Positions 8,523 to 15,969 of a DNA stretch of 33,385 nucleotides are shown here, in pieces. A program made the translations under genes and the position numbers. Within the stretch, counting starts at the first letter, position 1. Each line of letters opens with the position of its first letter. Source of the DNA: Actinomycetota bacterium (GTDB lineage Bacteria; Actinomycetota; Acidimicrobiia; Acidimicrobiales; MedAcidi-G1); the NCBI GenBank assembly GCA_002721755.1, contig PBLL01000004.1:1-33385 (forward strand), given 5' to 3'. The notes beneath the pieces were generated by a model, which saw only the letters and a list, made by a program, of their open reading frames with translations, had not been told where the DNA came from and made no database searches.

Positions 8523-10076
8523 ATGCAAAACGAACACTCTCTCGATTGGTTAATGGAACTTCTGCAGAATGCGAAGACCGAAGGCACGGACGAAGCTAAA
8601 AAAAATGCCGTTTCCTCTGTCTCGGCTTCGTTACTTGAGTCGTTATTGCACGATTCTGTCTCTGCAGATTCTTCAAGCGAATTAGAACTTTTAGGTACAG
8701 GAATCGCTGCTAGTCCTGGTGCAGCATCTGGAATTTTATGTTTCTCAAGTGACGCTGTTCTTGACGCAACTGACAGAGGTGAAAAAGCAATACTTGTGTG
8801 CAACGAAACTACTCCTGCAGACGAAATAGGAATGAGAATGGCAGAAGGAATAGTTACTGTTCGAGGAGGCATGGCTAGTCATGCAGCGGTAGTAGCTAGA
8901 GGGTGGGGTATACCAGCTGTCGTAGGGTTAGCAGATCTTGAAATTTCCGCTGAGAGTATGACCATAGGCGGAACTCATTTGGAATACGGGACCCATATTT
9001 CTATGGATGGGACTACAGGAAATGTATTTGCTGGGAAAGTTCAACTCCAAAAATCCAGTGATGAGTTAGCTGAAATTCAAACATTATTGGAATGGGCGGA
9101 TGAGATTAGATCTGATCAGATACAAATCCGTACCAATGCTGATACTGGAGAGGATGCGGCTAAGGCGCTTTCGTTTGGAGCTGAAGGCATTGGTCTTTGT
9201 CGTACTGAACACATGTTTATGGGGGACCGCCTTCCTCTGATACAAAGTTTCATTCTTTCCGAGAGTGGAAGTGAAGATGAAAAGAAGAGTTTAGAAGTAT
9301 TGATGGAAGCTCAACGCGAAGATCTGGCTGAAGTCATTGAAGCCATGGCGCCCTACCCTGTCACGATAAGACTTTTGGATGCGCCGCTTCATGAATTTCT
9401 CGGACCTGAAATTTCAGATGAGTGGTCTGAGCACAATCCTATGTTGGGAACAAGAGGTGTCAGATTGGCCATATTACGAGAAGAACTTTACCGCATGCAG
9501 ACACGTGCAATAGTGGGTGCCTTGCAGGACGTCAAGGAGATGGGGAAAGAACCAAAGGCAGACATCATGGTTCCTCTCGTTTCAGATGTTAAAGAACTAG
9601 ACCTAGTACGTTCTTGGATTGAACAGGAGGTTTCTTATCTCGAAGCTGAACTTCATCCGAATATAGGAACCATGATAGAGACACCACGTGCTTCAATCAC
9701 TGCAGAAGAAATAGCAGAAAGTGCAGATTTTTTTTCTTTTGGAACAAACGATTTAACGCAACTAGTTTTTGGATTCAGTCGTGATGATATTGAAAGCCGA
9801 GTGATAGGCATGTATTTGAATGAAGGCATTCTTTCGGCAAATCCGTTTGAGACATTAGATCAAAATGGAGTTGGTCACATGATCCAACATGCGGTGGCAA
9901 AGGGTAGAAAAACCGATCCGGATCTTGAGATAGGAGTTTGTGGTGAACATGGTGGAGACCCTGAATCAATTGCATTTCTTCTCAAAGCAGGTATTGATTA
10001 CGTTTCATGTTCTCCCTTTCGTGTACCAATAGCGCGATTGGCAGCAGCTCAAGCAGTTATTTCCTCTTCAGACTGA
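8523..10076 (+). CDS. PPDK-like protein: phosphohistidine swivel plus PEP/pyruvate domain, no ATP-grasp
   Basis: The 517 residues align with the C-terminal two-thirds of pyruvate, phosphate dikinase (normally about 870-900 residues). A phosphohistidine swivel domain (about 57-165) has ASPGAASG and the catalytic histidine in GGMASHAAVVARGWG (His120). The PEP/pyruvate TIM barrel (about 200-515) has GLCRTEHMF, LLDAPLHEFL, NPMLGTRGVRL, GTMIETPRA, FFSFGTNDLTQ and CGEHGGDP with the catalytic cysteine (Cys473). The ATP-grasp domain is missing: only a 55-residue polar segment precedes the swivel, and glyS ends 7 nt before. The phosphotransfer half looks intact, so the protein might exchange phosphate between PEP and another carrier, work with a separately encoded ATP-grasp partner, or be regulatory. 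I cannot decide between these. Confidence 0.85.
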   Translation: MQNEHSLDWLMELLQNAKTEGTDEAKKNAVSSVSASLLESLLHDSVSADSSSELELLGTGIAASPGAASGILCFSSDAVLDATDRGEKAILVCNETTPADEIGMRMAEGIVTVRGGMASHAAVVARGWGIPAVVGLADLEISAESMTIGGTHLEYGTHISMDGTTGNVFAGKVQLQKSSDELAEIQTLLEWADEIRSDQIQIRTNADTGEDAAKALSFGAEGIGLCRTEHMFMGDRLPLIQSFILSESGSEDEKKSLEVLMEAQREDLAEVIEAMAPYPVTIRLLDAPLHEFLGPEISDEWSEHNPMLGTRGVRLAILREELYRMQTRAIVGALQDVKEMGKEPKADIMVPLVSDVKELDLVRSWIEQEVSYLEAELHPNIGTMIETPRASITAEEIAESADFFSFGTNDLTQLVFGFSRDDIESRVIGMYLNEGILSANPFETLDQNGVGHMIQHAVAKGRKTDPDLEIGVCGEHGGDPESIAFLLKAGIDYVSCSPFRVPIARLAAAQAVISSSD

Positions 10077-10123
10077 TTATCTTGCTATGGCAAGCAGCTC
10101 TTTCAGACTGCTAAGTTTCGAGT

Positions 10124-11902
10124 ATGGGGATTGTGGATGATGATATTCGCCGAGTTCGCGAAGAGTCTGACATAATTAGAATAGTCACACAGCATACGCA
10201 GTTAAAGAAGGTCGGTCGTTCCTGGAAGGGTCTATGCCCGTTCCATAATGAAAAAACTCCTTCGTTCACCGTAAGTCAAGAAACAGGACGGTATTACTGT
10301 TTCGGTTGCCAAGCAAAAGGTGACTCGATCGAATTTTTGCGTGAAATGGAGAACCTTGATTTTGTGGCTGCTGTTGAAGCTCTCGCATCTCAAAACGGAA
10401 TCTCGCTCAGGTACACCGACAAAAAAGAAAGTAGATCACGGAATCGAAGAAAAGAGTTAGTGAAACTAGTGGCAGAAGCAGTTGATTTCTACCACAAAGA
10501 ATTGCTGAATATGGATAAGTCAGAGGTTCGTCCGGCTCGTGAATACCTAAAAAAGAGGGGGCTGGATAGTCGAATTGCGGAAAAGTTTTCAATTGGATGG
10601 GCGCCGGATTCATGGGATTCGCTCTGTAATCATCTCTCACTTTCAAATAAGGATCTAGTCGATTCAGGACTTGGAGGGATAAATAAAAACGGTGGACAAT
10701 ACGATTTTTTTCGGAACCGTATACTTTTTCCAATATTTTCAGAACAAGGAGATCCAGTTGCCTTTGGTGGACGAAAACTCCCCGAAGGGGATGGTCCTAA
10801 ATATAAAAACACATCAGACGGAGCTGAGATTTATTCAAAAAGTCAGATCTTGTATGGTCTCAATTGGGCTAAAGAGGAAGCTGCAAGAGTGGACGAGTTG
10901 GTTGTTTGTGAGGGTTATACCGATGTGATTGGATGTCATGAGGCAGGGATATCAAGAGCAGTAGCAACCTGTGGAACTGCTCTAACCAAGGAGCATGTGA
11001 GAAAGATGTCCCGCTTCGCCAAAAATGTAGTTTTAGCTTTTGATGCTGATAGCGCTGGTCAGTCTGCAGCTGAAAAAGTTTACGAATGGGAATCAGAATT
11101 CGATGTACTTTTCAAAGTCGCTGATCTGCCAGAAGGTCAAGACCCTGGAGATTTAGCTTTTTCTGATCCCGAAGAACTGAGAAAAATAATTGAAAACTCG
11201 ATACCTCATATGCAATTTAGAGTTGACAGAGTTCTCGAAAAGGGAAACCTAGAAAGCAAAGAGGGTAGAGCAAAAGCAGCCATTGAAGCAATGAAAGTAG
11301 TAGCTCAACATCCAGATGAATTGATCCGAGATCAGTACATAGTTCAGATAGCCGACAAATGTCTCATAGGAGTAGATGAAATAAGAAGACGAGCCTCCGA
11401 AGAAAACTCAAAAAGTACAACTGAGGAAAATAGTTCTGTTGGCGACATCCCGAATCGACCAGCGGAAAGAACGACGACTGAACATCAAGTCATCAGAATG
11501 CTTATTCATAAACCAGAAGAAGTAGCAGACTGGTTCCATCCTGTTCTATTGTCAGATCCACTTGTAGAGAGTGTTTTCGAAGCTCTGAATAGCTCAGCTG
11601 ACCTGCATGAGGCGAATCAGATGCTTGGACAGGAGGCATCTGATCTGATTGGACGCTTATCCGTGGAGGAAGCAGAAGACGATAGAGCAGTAGGTGTTTT
11701 TTCAAGACTCCTTTCGTTAGCTGCAGAACGAAAAGCGATTGAGTTGGAGTCTCTAGCGCGTCAATCGGGTGAAATAGTTGAATACCAGGCAGACATTTCC
11801 TTTCTAAGGAGAAGAGTCATGGAGTTGAATGAAGAAGGCCTCCATGAAATCGAAGAAGGAATGGAATTACGTAGTTGGCTTATAGAAAAATCTGAAGTTT
11901 AG
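10124..11902 (+). CDS. dnaG: DNA primase
   Basis: DnaG makes RNA primers for DNA replication in complex with the replicative helicase. The N-terminal zinc domain has Cys38, His41, Cys59 and Cys62 (CPFH and CFGC). The central TOPRIM catalytic core contains EGYTDVI (Glu263) and FDADSAG (Asp307, Asp309), which bind metal ions. The C-terminal part (from about 450) is the helicase-binding region and is less conserved. At 592 residues the length is typical. The ATG at 10124 is supported by the standard MGIVDDDIRRVREESDI start, although no ribosome binding site is visible in the 47-nt gap after the PPDK-like gene. Confidence 0.96.
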   Translation: MGIVDDDIRRVREESDIIRIVTQHTQLKKVGRSWKGLCPFHNEKTPSFTVSQETGRYYCFGCQAKGDSIEFLREMENLDFVAAVEALASQNGISLRYTDKKESRSRNRRKELVKLVAEAVDFYHKELLNMDKSEVRPAREYLKKRGLDSRIAEKFSIGWAPDSWDSLCNHLSLSNKDLVDSGLGGINKNGGQYDFFRNRILFPIFSEQGDPVAFGGRKLPEGDGPKYKNTSDGAEIYSKSQILYGLNWAKEEAARVDELVVCEGYTDVIGCHEAGISRAVATCGTALTKEHVRKMSRFAKNVVLAFDADSAGQSAAEKVYEWESEFDVLFKVADLPEGQDPGDLAFSDPEELRKIIENSIPHMQFRVDRVLEKGNLESKEGRAKAAIEAMKVVAQHPDELIRDQYIVQIADKCLIGVDEIRRRASEENSKSTTEENSSVGDIPNRPAERTTTEHQVIRMLIHKPEEVADWFHPVLLSDPLVESVFEALNSSADLHEANQMLGQEASDLIGRLSVEEAEDDRAVGVFSRLLSLAAERKAIELESLARQSGEIVEYQADISFLRRRVMELNEEGLHEIEEGMELRSWLIEKSEV

Positions 11903-11985
11903 ATAGAGCTAAATCATAAAGATTTCTATTTAGTCTTTGAATAGTGACAGGTATGGTTAACTGACTGATAATATTTCATTCTCCT

Positions 11986-12058
11986 TCCGGGGTAGCTCAG
12001 TTGGCAGAGCATCGGACTGTTAATCCGCTGGTCGTGGGTTCGAGCCCCACCCCCGGAG
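11986..12058 (+). tRNA. tRNA-Asn (anticodon GTT)
   Basis: A 73-nt cloverleaf: acceptor stem TCCGGGG/CCCCGGA with discriminator G, D arm GCTC/GAGC, anticodon loop CTGTTAA with anticodon GTT, and T arm GTGGG-TTCGAGC-CCCAC. The anticodon stem has four clean pairs and one T-C mismatch at the top. The 3' CCA is not encoded (the next bases are CT). The position after dnaG is often seen in actinobacteria. Confidence 0.95.
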
Positions 12059-12123
12059 CTGAAAAATGTTCAGGTTTGTATTGGTGAGTTCACACACCTG
12101 AGAAATAATCCACGGGAAAATTT

Positions 12124-12252
12124 ATGAGCGATGAAGTAAAAGGTAGAGGTCAAATAGGGGAGTTGATTGCTAAAGTTTTTGGATTCTATGAAGAAAACGA
12201 GCTAACAGATAAAGAAGACTTTCAAGAACACGATCCTTTTATACAGACGTAA
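12124..12252 (+). CDS. probable 42-residue acidic protein, function unknown
   Basis: An open frame of 42 residues begins at ATG 12124 and ends at TAA 12252, in the otherwise empty stretch between tRNA-Asn and the minus-strand desaturase gene. It reads MSDEVKGRGQIGELIAKVFG at the start and ends with an acidic segment rich in Glu and Asp. GGGA at 12114-12117 is a weak ribosome binding site at suitable distance. The composition is protein-like, with a short amphipathic helix likely around residues 10-24, but no family is recognised. It may be cotranscribed with the tRNA. The remaining bases up to 12299 hold nothing that I can identify. Confidence 0.45.
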   Translation: MSDEVKGRGQIGELIAKVFGFYEENELTDKEDFQEHDPFIQT

Positions 12253-12299
12253 CGACGGTTGCTGCTTGCTTTTCAGAAATATTTAATTAGGTATAAAAA

Positions 12300-13205
12300 T
12301 CATTTTGGATGAGCTAAAAGGCATGAAATTTTGTTTTGCCACCCTTCTGCTTTACGGATGTCTGACAATAAGTCAGTAAGTTCATGGTAAGCAATTGTTA
12401 AAGGTTTAAAAGTCTTTATATTTTTAGTCAGACCATATTTAACTTTTCGCACCTCGGGTTCGAAAGTTCCAAAAATTTTGTCCCAGGTAATGAAAATTCC
12501 AGCATAGTTTTTGTCTATGTATTGAGGGTTTGCGCCATGATGAACACGATGATGAGATGGTGTGTTGAAAAGATTTTCAACTGGTTTTGAAAGCCTTCCA
12601 ATGGTTTCGGTATGGATCCAATATTGGTAAAGAAGGTTAAGTTGACCAGCTTTCATAACCTGCTCAACAGGGATTCCTAGAAGTGGTAAAGGCATGTGAA
12701 CCCACGAGACGAGATAGCCAGACCATGGTTGCCTAAGGGCGGTTGAAAGATTGTAGTGTTGGCTCGAGTGGTGGGTTACATGGTTAGCCCAAAATATTCT
12801 CCTTTCATGCTGCAGTCGATGACTCCAGTAGTAGAGAAAATCCCATCCGATCATCGCGAGTAAGAATGACAGTTTGCGATTCTTGATATCAATAAGTCTA
12901 TGTGAGTAGAGGAGACGGTAAATTTTTCCCAAAATTAGAGCGAAAAGAGTATTAATTGTGATGTTTCCTGCGAGCATTTTAAGACTTGCTTTTGTGTCGT
13001 TAACCTCATATCCGATAGGCACTAAAGGATCAGGGTTGGGATCTGCTCCGGAAAGTTCTTCTTCAGACGCTTCATCCATATCTCCCAAGTCACGCAAGTG
13101 CGGTCGGTTCTGAAGATTTCGTGCTTCGGCGATCATTGTTACAGCAAACATGGGAAGTGATATTGCGTCTATGAAGTCGAATTTTATTGGGCTGTTTTTT
13201 TGCAT
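12300..13205 (-). CDS. sterol desaturase/fatty acid hydroxylase family protein
   Basis: A 301-residue integral membrane di-iron oxygenase. All histidine boxes of the family are visible: HRLQH (129-133), HVTHH (142-146) and HHRVHH (218-223), with an extra His near 198. These ligate two irons that hydroxylate or desaturate a lipid substrate using O2. Hydrophobic segments flank the boxes (about 83-100, 113-128, 162-180). Residues 38-70 form an unusual acidic, soluble N-terminal insert after the first hydrophobic segment. The gene begins 13 nt after the glycosyltransferase gene on the same strand, so the two likely form an operon. The substrate (carotenoid, hopanoid, sterol or ether lipid) cannot be told from sequence. 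Confidence 0.88.
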   Translation of the reverse strand: MQKNSPIKFDFIDAISLPMFAVTMIAEARNLQNRPHLRDLGDMDEASEEELSGADPNPDPLVPIGYEVNDTKASLKMLAGNITINTLFALILGKIYRLLYSHRLIDIKNRKLSFLLAMIGWDFLYYWSHRLQHERRIFWANHVTHHSSQHYNLSTALRQPWSGYLVSWVHMPLPLLGIPVEQVMKAGQLNLLYQYWIHTETIGRLSKPVENLFNTPSHHRVHHGANPQYIDKNYAGIFITWDKIFGTFEPEVRKVKYGLTKNIKTFKPLTIAYHELTDLLSDIRKAEGWQNKISCLLAHPK

Positions 13206-13218
13206 AGCTACGACCAGT

Positions 13219-14388
13219 CTAAGCGCGAATATTTCTCCAGCTGAAACGTGAACCTAGAAGATGTCCACCTGGCATGACAACTGTGAGTGTGAGAAGAAAA
13301 GCTAATAGAGGGTCAAGACTAAACCAATTCACGAAAGCGTTAATGGCTAAAAGTCTTAAAAACATCAAAACACCAAGTGCGAGTTGCACTCCTGCAAGTC
13401 GTCGAATCCGATCTTTTAAAGTCCTTACCGGGCGACCGGCAAAAGTCCACAGATCGTGAAGGAGTATTGTAAATAGAATTCCTCCTTCTCCTGCAATAGC
13501 AGCGGATCTAGTTAGGTTCCAATTATTGATATCGAAAAGCCAAAAGAAAATTATTGCATCTAGAACTAAGGCTCCCGCGGTAACGGAAAGGTATCTCACA
13601 AGGGCGCGACTTCTGAGGGGCTGCACACGTAGTCGCAGCAGATGTCTCAGATAGGAAATGTAGTGGCTTACAGCGACCTTGGATTTTCCAGATGACCTTT
13701 CAAGAAAAACATATGGAATTTCTTTAACATTGTTCGCTTGAGAGCGTGCAAGGATCTCCAAAAGTATTTTGTAACCAACTGGGTCTAGTTCAGTTTCAGC
13801 GACGATGGATCTTTTCACGACAAAGTATCCGCTCATTGGGTCAGTGACGGTGCCTATGGCCCCAGGGATGAGTAATTGACCTAGAGTTTGCGCTCCTTTC
13901 GAAAGCAGCCGACGGAAGAATGACCATTTTTTTATACCTCCGTAAGTGATATAACGACTGGCAATTACTATCTCGTGATTACCTTCATTAAAGGTGTTGA
14001 AAAGATCTTTAATGGTTTTTGATGGATGTTGTCCATCCCCGTCCATAACCCCTAAGAGTCGACCATTTGAATGCTGCCATCCGCAAATAACTGCTGTAGC
14101 AAGACCCTTCTGACCTAACCGGCGTATTACGGTCAATTCAGGGATCTCTTGAGTTAGTCCCACTGCAATTTTCCATGTTTCATCAGGGCTGTCGTCATCA
14201 ACGAGAATTATTTCAAAGTTGATTTGAAGTTCCAAAAGAGATGAATGGAGTGAGCGTAGGAGCTGCGGAATACCGGAAGACTCGTTGAATGTAGGTATAA
14301 CGACACTTAGATCAACGTTTTGTTTATTCGCGGCGGACACCCCCAAGAGTTGAGAGTCATTCACTTCTATAAGATTTTTAAAATCCAC
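13219..14388 (-). CDS. family 2 glycosyltransferase (polyprenyl-phosphate sugar transferase type) with C-terminal GtrA domain
   Basis: The N-terminal GT-A domain (about 25-250) has VVIPTFNE, the nucleotide-binding DDD (64-66) and the metal-binding DGDGQH (116-121), plus VTDPMSGYFVVKR, typical of dolichyl- or polyprenyl-phosphate mannose synthases and ArnC-like enzymes. The C-terminal 130 residues are a four-helix GtrA-type membrane domain, thought to move polyprenyl-linked sugars across the membrane. The fusion implies synthesis and flipping of a lipid-linked sugar for envelope glycosylation. The start is GTG 14388, supported by GGAG 5 nt upstream on the minus strand (bases 14394-14397). It is followed closely by the desaturase-family gene. 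The sugar is not known. Confidence 0.9.
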   Translation of the reverse strand: MDFKNLIEVNDSQLLGVSAANKQNVDLSVVIPTFNESSGIPQLLRSLHSSLLELQINFEIILVDDDSPDETWKIAVGLTQEIPELTVIRRLGQKGLATAVICGWQHSNGRLLGVMDGDGQHPSKTIKDLFNTFNEGNHEIVIASRYITYGGIKKWSFFRRLLSKGAQTLGQLLIPGAIGTVTDPMSGYFVVKRSIVAETELDPVGYKILLEILARSQANNVKEIPYVFLERSSGKSKVAVSHYISYLRHLLRLRVQPLRSRALVRYLSVTAGALVLDAIIFFWLFDINNWNLTRSAAIAGEGGILFTILLHDLWTFAGRPVRTLKDRIRRLAGVQLALGVLMFLRLLAINAFVNWFSLDPLLAFLLTLTVVMPGGHLLGSRFSWRNIRA

Positions 14389-14481
14389 TAAAACTCCGGT
14401 ATTTGGCCATTGATACTAAAAATAATCGTACTTGCTAGCTCAGAACTAAGGCACATGGCAATTGTTTTGTAATACTGCATT

Positions 14482-14554
14482 GGGCCGGTAGCTCAGTGGT
14501 TAGAGCAGACGACTCATAATCGTCCGGTCGCGGGTTCGATCCCCGCTCGGCCCA
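14482..14554 (+). tRNA. CAU-anticodon tRNA (tRNA-Ile2 or elongator tRNA-Met)
   Basis: A 73-nt cloverleaf: acceptor GGGCCGG/TCGGCCC with discriminator A, D arm GCTC/GAGC with loop AGTGGTTA, perfect anticodon stem GACGA/TCGTC with loop CTCATAA, and T arm GCGGG-TTCGATC-CCCGC. CCA is not encoded. The first base pair is a normal G-C, which argues against initiator tRNA. Pairs C4-G69 and C5-G68 and the short D loop resemble tRNA-Ile2, in which the anticodon C is changed to lysidine by TilS to read AUA. AUA codons are common in this window, so such a tRNA must exist. Elongator Met remains possible. Confidence 0.93.
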
Positions 14555-14557
14555 CTT

Positions 14558-15589
14558 ATGAAAGCAGCACTAATCACCGACAAAGAAACGATAAGTTTTC
14601 TCGAATTTGAAGATCCTGAACCTAAGTCAGATGAGGTTGTAGTCGAAATAACTTTGTGTGGAATTTGTGGAACTGACATACATGGATATAAAACCCCAGG
14701 CCCCATGAGACCATCAATCTGCGGACATGAGTGGACGGGGATTGTGAGCAAAACAGGATCAGAGGTAAACCGTATCAATGAAGGTGACAGGGTGGTCGTG
14801 GCTGTGCCACCTTCTTGCGGCTCTTGCGATTCATGTAGGGCTGGTCAAATGGAAAAGTGTATGACCGTTCTCGAAGCGACAGTCGCCGCAGGTCGCTTTG
14901 ATACACCGCACGGTGGTTTCGCTCCGCGTATTGCTGTTAACCACTGGAGAACAATTCTGGCTAATTCACGCTTAAGCGAAATTCAAGCCGCGCAAATAGA
15001 ACCAACAACGATCTGTTTTCACGCAGTTCGTTCAACTCCTCCTCGACTCGGTGATGTCGTTGTAGTGCAGGGAGCTGGCCCAATAGGGTTAACCACTCTT
15101 CAATGGGCTCGTGTGGCCGGAGCAGGAACACTTATTTCAGTAGAACCTGATTCGAATCGACGAGACGTTGCAGCTAACCTCGGAGCTGACTACACCGTGG
15201 AGGCAGGCGACCCAGCCCAGAATTTAGTAAACGAACTGACATCAGGACTCGGAGCTGATGTCGTATATGAATGTGCTGGAGTAGCACCTGCACTACAGAG
15301 TGCAGTTGATTTAGCACGTAGGGGAGGAAAGGTTTCTCTAATAGGTCTTGCGGCGTCAGACGCAATTACCAAACCCGGGGAATGGCTCCGCAAGGAAATT
15401 AGTGTCTTTGCATCACTGGGATACACACACGAAGAATTTGAAATGTCGATGTCCTACGTTGCTGATGGGAAGGTGGACTTAGACGCCATACACACTGGAA
15501 GTATTCCGCTAACAGAAATTCAGCAAGCCTTTTCAGAACTGTCGAGTGGGACTTCAGGGCAACTAAAAGTTTTAGTTGATCCTAGATGA
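14558..15589 (+). CDS. zinc-dependent medium-chain alcohol dehydrogenase
   Basis: A 343-residue NAD(P)-dependent dehydrogenase of the butanediol/threonine/sorbitol dehydrogenase group. Catalytic zinc ligands are Cys37 and the GHE segment (His57, Glu58); structural zinc ligands are cysteines 87, 90, 93 and 101. The Rossmann motif is GAGPIG at 172-177. The first residues MKAALIT are the usual start of this family, which fixes the ATG at 14558. That start is only 3 nt after the 3' end of the tRNA and has no room for a ribosome binding site outside the tRNA. The mRNA must come from the tRNA transcript or from a start inside the tRNA. The exact substrate is unknown. Confidence 0.93.
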   Translation: MKAALITDKETISFLEFEDPEPKSDEVVVEITLCGICGTDIHGYKTPGPMRPSICGHEWTGIVSKTGSEVNRINEGDRVVVAVPPSCGSCDSCRAGQMEKCMTVLEATVAAGRFDTPHGGFAPRIAVNHWRTILANSRLSEIQAAQIEPTTICFHAVRSTPPRLGDVVVVQGAGPIGLTTLQWARVAGAGTLISVEPDSNRRDVAANLGADYTVEAGDPAQNLVNELTSGLGADVVYECAGVAPALQSAVDLARRGGKVSLIGLAASDAITKPGEWLRKEISVFASLGYTHEEFEMSMSYVADGKVDLDAIHTGSIPLTEIQQAFSELSSGTSGQLKVLVDPR

Positions 15590-15591
15590 AG

Positions 15592-15747
15592 TTAGATCCA
15601 TTCTCCGATTTTCCACCCGGCAATTGATCCAACTGGTACAAGTATTGCAAAGGCCCACCATTCTTCTACCAGCCCTCCAGCAATAATTGCCCCTGCAATT
15701 GAGAAGATTGCTCCAAAAAATAATGGTGCAATTGTTGATTTGCTCAT
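15592..15747 (-). CDS. 51-residue membrane protein with two hydrophobic segments
   Basis: Starting at ATG 15747 the product reads MSKSTIAPLFFGAIFSIAGA and continues with a second hydrophobic stretch (about residues 31-45), separated by a short GLVEEWW loop. It is a likely two-helix membrane hairpin. The start is chosen because AGGAG lies just upstream on the minus strand (complement of bases 15752-15756, 4-nt spacing); a longer frame from 15777 would add ten polar residues without such a site. It converges with the dehydrogenase gene, with 2 nt between stops. No family is recognised. Confidence 0.7.
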   Translation of the reverse strand: MSKSTIAPLFFGAIFSIAGAIIAGGLVEEWWAFAILVPVGSIAGWKIGEWI

Positions 15748-15751
15748 AGCG

Positions 15752-15756
15752 CTCCT
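15752..15756 (-). promoter_or_regulatory. Shine-Dalgarno AGGAG that sets the start of the 51-residue protein
   Basis: The complement of CTCCT gives AGGAG, 4 nt before ATG 15747 on the minus strand. It supports the short start over the in-frame ATG at 15777. Confidence 0.6.
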
Positions 15757-15921
15757 ATCTCTAAAGTAACAGTACAAGATTTAGTGTTCGTGCTCTCGGA
15801 CTGATTCAAGAAGATGCAACTACCTGAAACGTAGGAAGAAAAGTGTCCAGAGGAGTTTGAAACACTGCAAGCGTTTTTTCAGCGAAAAATAAAGACTTTT
15901 CTCACTTTAGGACATTTTCTA

Positions 15922-15936
15922 ACCACAGAGAGTGGT
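15922..15936. promoter_or_regulatory. inverted repeat ACCAC-N5-GTGGT in the bldD-like promoter region
   Basis: A perfect 5-bp inverted repeat with a 5-bp spacer lies 33 nt before the start of the BldD-like regulator and runs directly into TAAAAT (15936-15941), a possible -10 element. The spacing resembles the Streptomyces BldD operator (TNACNC-N5-GNGTNA); centred on the same spacer, 5 of the 8 fixed bases agree. This suggests an autoregulatory site, but the match is partial. The rest of 15778-15969 holds no recognisable gene. Confidence 0.35.
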
Positions 15937-15969
15937 AAAATATTCTTACTAGAAAAATTTAGGTATTAC

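Noticed and set aside
12071-12100. CAGGT...ACCTG hairpin after tRNA-Asn as a terminator
   Set aside because: The stem has a mismatch, a long loop and no T tract after it.
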